From Phaeobacter sp. B1627 (GTDB taxonomy: Bacteria; Pseudomonadota; Alphaproteobacteria; Rhodobacterales; Rhodobacteraceae), in contig NZ_VCNK01000022.1 in NCBI RefSeq assembly GCF_006265095.1, positions 62,001-126,000 of the forward strand: a DNA stretch of 64,000 bases, read 5' to 3'. The stretch's first letter is position 1. Every line of letters begins with the position of its first letter. The position numbers and the translations under genes are program-made. Positions 61,524 through 64,000 of this stretch are shown piece after piece. The notes under the pieces were generated by a model, which saw only the letters and a list, made by a program, of their open reading frames with translations, ran no database searches and was not told the DNA's origin.

Positions 61524-62555
61524 ATGAAATCCGCAAAAAACATACTCCAGCCGGAGAACCGCCCGCTCAAGACTGCCGTTCTGGTGATGGACGATTGCAA
61601 TACGTTGTCTTTTGCCGCCGCTGTCGACCCGATGCGGGCGGCCAATCGTCTCGCCGGGCGCCCTGCCTTCGACTGGGACTACATCAGCGCCACGACCGAG
61701 CCGCCGATGCTGACCAGCGGGCTGACCGTGCCCGCGTCGCCCCTGGCACGGCTGGACAGCTGTGACCTGTTGCTGGTGATTGCAGGGTTCCAGCTCGCCC
61801 GTCATGCCACCCCCAGCCTGCTGGCCGGCCTGCGCCGGATTGCCGGCACCGGCGCGACCATCGCGGGCATTGATGGCGGCCCCTGGCTGATGGCAGAGGC
61901 CGGTCTGCTGGATGGCCGCCCGGCCACCACCCACTGGGAAGACCTGGAGAATTTCTCCGCCCGCTTCCCCGACATTCACTGCCGGACGGACCGCTTTACC
62001 GTGTCCGACGGGCGGCTGACCTCCGGCGGAGCGACACCTGCGATCGAGATGATGCTGCATGTGATCGGCGCCCGGCATGGGCACGGTTTTGCCTCCCGTG
62101 TGGCGGGGCTGTTCCTCTATGACGGGATTGCCACGCCCCAACGGGCACAGAGCCGTCTCGGCCATCATAAGCACAACGCCCTGACCGCCAAGGCCAATGC
62201 CATCATGGAGGCGGCGCTGGACGATCCCAAACCCCTCGCTGAGATCGCAGAAGCCTTGGGCACCAGCCCCCGCAGCTTGCAGCAACAGTTCCGTCTGCGT
62301 CTGAACACCACGCCGCAGGACCACTACCTCCAGCTGCGCCTGGCCGAGGCACGGCGACTGGTGACAGATACCGACCTGCCGTTGATGGAGGTTGCCATGG
62401 CCACGGGGTTTACCTCGCAATCGAGCTTCGCCCGTGCCTTCCGCACCGCCCATGACACCTCGGCCCGGGAGTTGCGGCAGGCGCGAGAGACCGCGGCCAT
62501 GTCCTCATACCCAGCAGTGCAGGCCAACAGCCACGCGAGCCACAGCACGAACTGA
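61524..62555 (+). CDS. cdhR: GATase1-like/AraC family transcriptional regulator (CdhR type)
   Basis: This 343-residue regulator has a DJ-1/PfpI-like N-terminal domain (about residues 20-210, VLVMDDCNTLSFAAAVDPMR) and a C-terminal AraC HTH (about 240-325: LAEIAEALGTSPRSLQQQF, MEVAMATGFTSQSSFARAF). CdhR-type proteins activate carnitine dehydrogenase genes in response to carnitine. The start at 61524 gives the family N-terminus. It is divergent from the operon it likely controls. Confidence 0.9.
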   Translation: MKSAKNILQPENRPLKTAVLVMDDCNTLSFAAAVDPMRAANRLAGRPAFDWDYISATTEPPMLTSGLTVPASPLARLDSCDLLLVIAGFQLARHATPSLLAGLRRIAGTGATIAGIDGGPWLMAEAGLLDGRPATTHWEDLENFSARFPDIHCRTDRFTVSDGRLTSGGATPAIEMMLHVIGARHGHGFASRVAGLFLYDGIATPQRAQSRLGHHKHNALTAKANAIMEAALDDPKPLAEIAEALGTSPRSLQQQFRLRLNTTPQDHYLQLRLAEARRLVTDTDLPLMEVAMATGFTSQSSFARAFRTAHDTSARELRQARETAAMSSYPAVQANSHASHSTN

Positions 62556-62919
62556 ACCGGCCCAGTTGAACTGGCCCATCTGAACGGAGCGATGCTGTGT
62601 GTGGAGGGGGAGGCTCCCGCCCGTCGCCGGATCTTGGGATCCGCTCCCGTTGGGCATAGCGCCGCGCAAATGCGCGGCGCAGACGCGTCCGGTGGCAGGC
62701 ATCGCGCATCACCCCTCCGCAGGCCAGGTCGCTGCCCGCTGCCAACACCCATCAGCCCCACCCGACCGCAGCCACCCGGAAGGTCCTGGGCCGCCATTGG
62801 GGCCACCACCGCATTCTCAACCAGGCGCCGCGCCGCGCCAGCGGCGCCGGGCCCAACCGGGGAGTCTGCATTTCAATGCAGACGACACGGGCGGGAGCCC
62901 TCGCCCCCACCTGCCACAT
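62556..62919. other. noncoding block with several inverted repeats
   Basis: These 364 bases lie between the regulator and the aldo/keto reductase. Imperfect inverted termini (62601-62624 and 62887-62910, sharing GGCTCCCGCCCGT) enclose two hairpins: GCGCCGCGC-AAAT-GCGCGGCGC (62659-62680) and GTCTGCATT-TC-AATGCAGAC (62864-62883). No gene is supported. Confidence 0.6.
62601..62910. repeat. inverted-repeat-bounded element (possible MITE)
   Basis: A shared 13-base core at both ends, in opposite orientation, bounds about 310 noncoding bases with strong internal hairpins. The layout resembles a miniature inverted-repeat or REP-type element. No transposase or clear target duplication is seen. Confidence 0.4.
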
Positions 62920-63966
62920 TCAATAGGGCATCGGGTTGGCCCGGTGAGCGGCATCGATATCGGCCAGAACCGCATCGCTCAGCTCCAGATCCACCCCCTG
63001 CAGCAAATGCGCCAGCTGATTGACATTCGTGGCACCAAAGATCGCCGAGGCCATAAAGGGCCGGGTTTTGCACCACGCCAGCGCCATATGCACCGGATCC
63101 AGCCCATGATCCGCCGCGATCTGCAAATAGGCCGCCACAGCGCCCAGAACCCGATCGGACTGCCGCCCGCCCATCTCGGCGTTGAGCGATTTGCGAGACC
63201 CCTCCGGCACCGCGCCATTTTGATACTTGCCGGTCAGATATCCCGCAGCCAGCGGCGAGAACGACAACAGCCCCACATCCTCATAGTGGCTCAGCTCCGC
63301 AAGGTCGGTGTCATAGAGGCGGCACAGAAACGAATACTCGTTCTGGATCGAGGCCACCCGGGGACCTTTGCCCGCATCAGAGAGCCGCAACCATTGCGCG
63401 GTGCCCCAGGCACTTTCGTTCGACAGGCCGAACGCGCGGATCGTGCCCCGGTCCACCTCGCGCTGCAATGCACCCAGACAATCTTCCATATTTGCGATCA
63501 CATCCGCCCGGCTTTGGGGCGATGTGGTCGGGTCGTATGTCCAGTTCTTGCGGAACATATAGCTGCCCCGGTTTGGCCAGTGGAACTGATAGAGGTCGAT
63601 ATAGTCGGTCCGGAGCCGTTTCAGCGAGGCCTCGATCGTGGCTGTTATGGTGGCACTCGATATCGGTGCCCCATCCCGCGCCACAGAGCCCTCTCCGGAA
63701 TGTTTGGTCGCAAGGATATAGTCGCCCCGGCGGCCGGTCTTTGCATTCCAGTTGCCGATGTACTCCTCACTGCGCCCCATGGTTTCCGCGCGGACGGGGT
63801 TGACCGGATACATTTCTGCCGTATCGAGAAAGTTGATGCCCGCGTCCAGCGCCATGTCGATCTGGGCATGGGCGTCGACCTCATCGGTCTGCGTTCCATA
63901 GGTCATGGTCCCGAGACACAACTCCGATACCATCATGTCCGTGCGGCCAAGCCGGTTCATTTTCAT
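62920..63966 (-). CDS. aldo/keto reductase
   Basis: This 348-residue protein is an NADPH-dependent (beta/alpha)8 oxidoreductase. The catalytic tetrad is visible: Asp48 and Tyr53 in FLDTAEMYP, Lys88 in LATKHSG and His near residue 129 in DLYQFHWPNRG. The length and the WPNRG segment fit the Tas-like subgroup, which includes many enzymes of unknown substrate. AGGAG lies 8 bases upstream of the ATG. It is probably monocistronic. Confidence 0.92.
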   Translation of the reverse strand: MKMNRLGRTDMMVSELCLGTMTYGTQTDEVDAHAQIDMALDAGINFLDTAEMYPVNPVRAETMGRSEEYIGNWNAKTGRRGDYILATKHSGEGSVARDGAPISSATITATIEASLKRLRTDYIDLYQFHWPNRGSYMFRKNWTYDPTTSPQSRADVIANMEDCLGALQREVDRGTIRAFGLSNESAWGTAQWLRLSDAGKGPRVASIQNEYSFLCRLYDTDLAELSHYEDVGLLSFSPLAAGYLTGKYQNGAVPEGSRKSLNAEMGGRQSDRVLGAVAAYLQIAADHGLDPVHMALAWCKTRPFMASAIFGATNVNQLAHLLQGVDLELSDAVLADIDAAHRANPMPY

Positions 63967-64000
63967 CCCGCAGTCTCCTTATGTCATGCTTGGCAGGACC

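Noticed and set aside
1-64000. CRISPR arrays, prophage, integrases or restriction/defence islands
   Set aside because: No regularly spaced repeats, integrase, terminase, methyltransferase or toxin-antitoxin pair was recognised.

Overview
The window reads as a chromosomal segment of a Rhodobacterales (Roseobacter-group) alphaproteobacterium. The evidence is GC-rich coding sequence with matching codon bias throughout, plus families and gene neighbourhoods typical of that order: mmcB, DUF3572, nrdR-ribD with ribE-ribBA-ribH-nusB, hom-glpX-recJ, soxBDAG, TadE-type proteins, a pyrrolysine-free MttB homologue and a carnitine cluster. I see no prophage, transposase, integrase, rRNA or CRISPR array. 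The only tRNAs are three tandem copies of tRNA-Glu(UUC).

Layout. (1) 1-5 kb: the end of a low-complexity protein, the repair protein MmcB behind a LexA-type operator, a small membrane protein, and a universal-stress-protein / BCCT osmolyte transporter pair. (2) 5-16 kb: riboflavin genes on the minus strand (nrdR-ribD and ribE-hypothetical-ribBA-ribH-nusB), split by three plus-strand capsule genes (KpsS, an outer-membrane export lipoprotein, KpsC). A terminator-like hairpin lies inside the 5' end of kpsC. (3) 15.5-21.6 kb: YjbQ protein, lipoprotein, rpoD, dnaG. (4) 21.6-29.3 kb: heterotetrameric sarcosine oxidase (soxB, soxD, soxA, soxG) behind a 16-bp tandem repeat array, an exonuclease, and glutamate dehydrogenase. 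(5) 29.7-32.6 kb: a VWA/TadG-like protein with two TadE/F-like proteins. (6) 32.7-40.1 kb: pirin, a TetR regulator with a palindromic operator, hom, glpX, recJ. (7) 40.2-40.8 kb: the tRNA-Glu array with identical 280-bp units. (8) 40.9-51 kb: a MocR regulator, a molybdopterin oxidoreductase, an H-NOX-like protein coupled to a diguanylate cyclase, MttB, a HAD phosphatase, DUF3572, and a PleD-like diguanylate cyclase. (9) 51-54 kb: a metal-sensor-like protein, a small membrane protein, an ECF sigma factor and an EF-hand protein. (10) 54-58 kb: NUDIX, EamA, fatty acid desaturase, DUF2061 and an XRE regulator. (11) 58-62.6 kb: the carnitine catabolic operon (BKACE, carnitine dehydrogenase-thioesterase, SDR) with its divergent GATase1/AraC regulator. 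(12) An inverted-repeat-bounded noncoding block and an aldo/keto reductase.

How it works together. Several modules share methylated-amine and osmolyte metabolism: BCCT uptake, carnitine breakdown towards betaine, MttB-type demethylation, sarcosine oxidase, then glutamate dehydrogenase for nitrogen. This is inferred from family knowledge. The least ordinary part is 44.7-51 kb, where two diguanylate cyclases have degenerate sensory inputs: an H-NOX domain without its heme-ligating histidine and Tyr-x-Ser-x-Arg motif, and a PleD whose receivers lack the phosphoacceptor aspartate.
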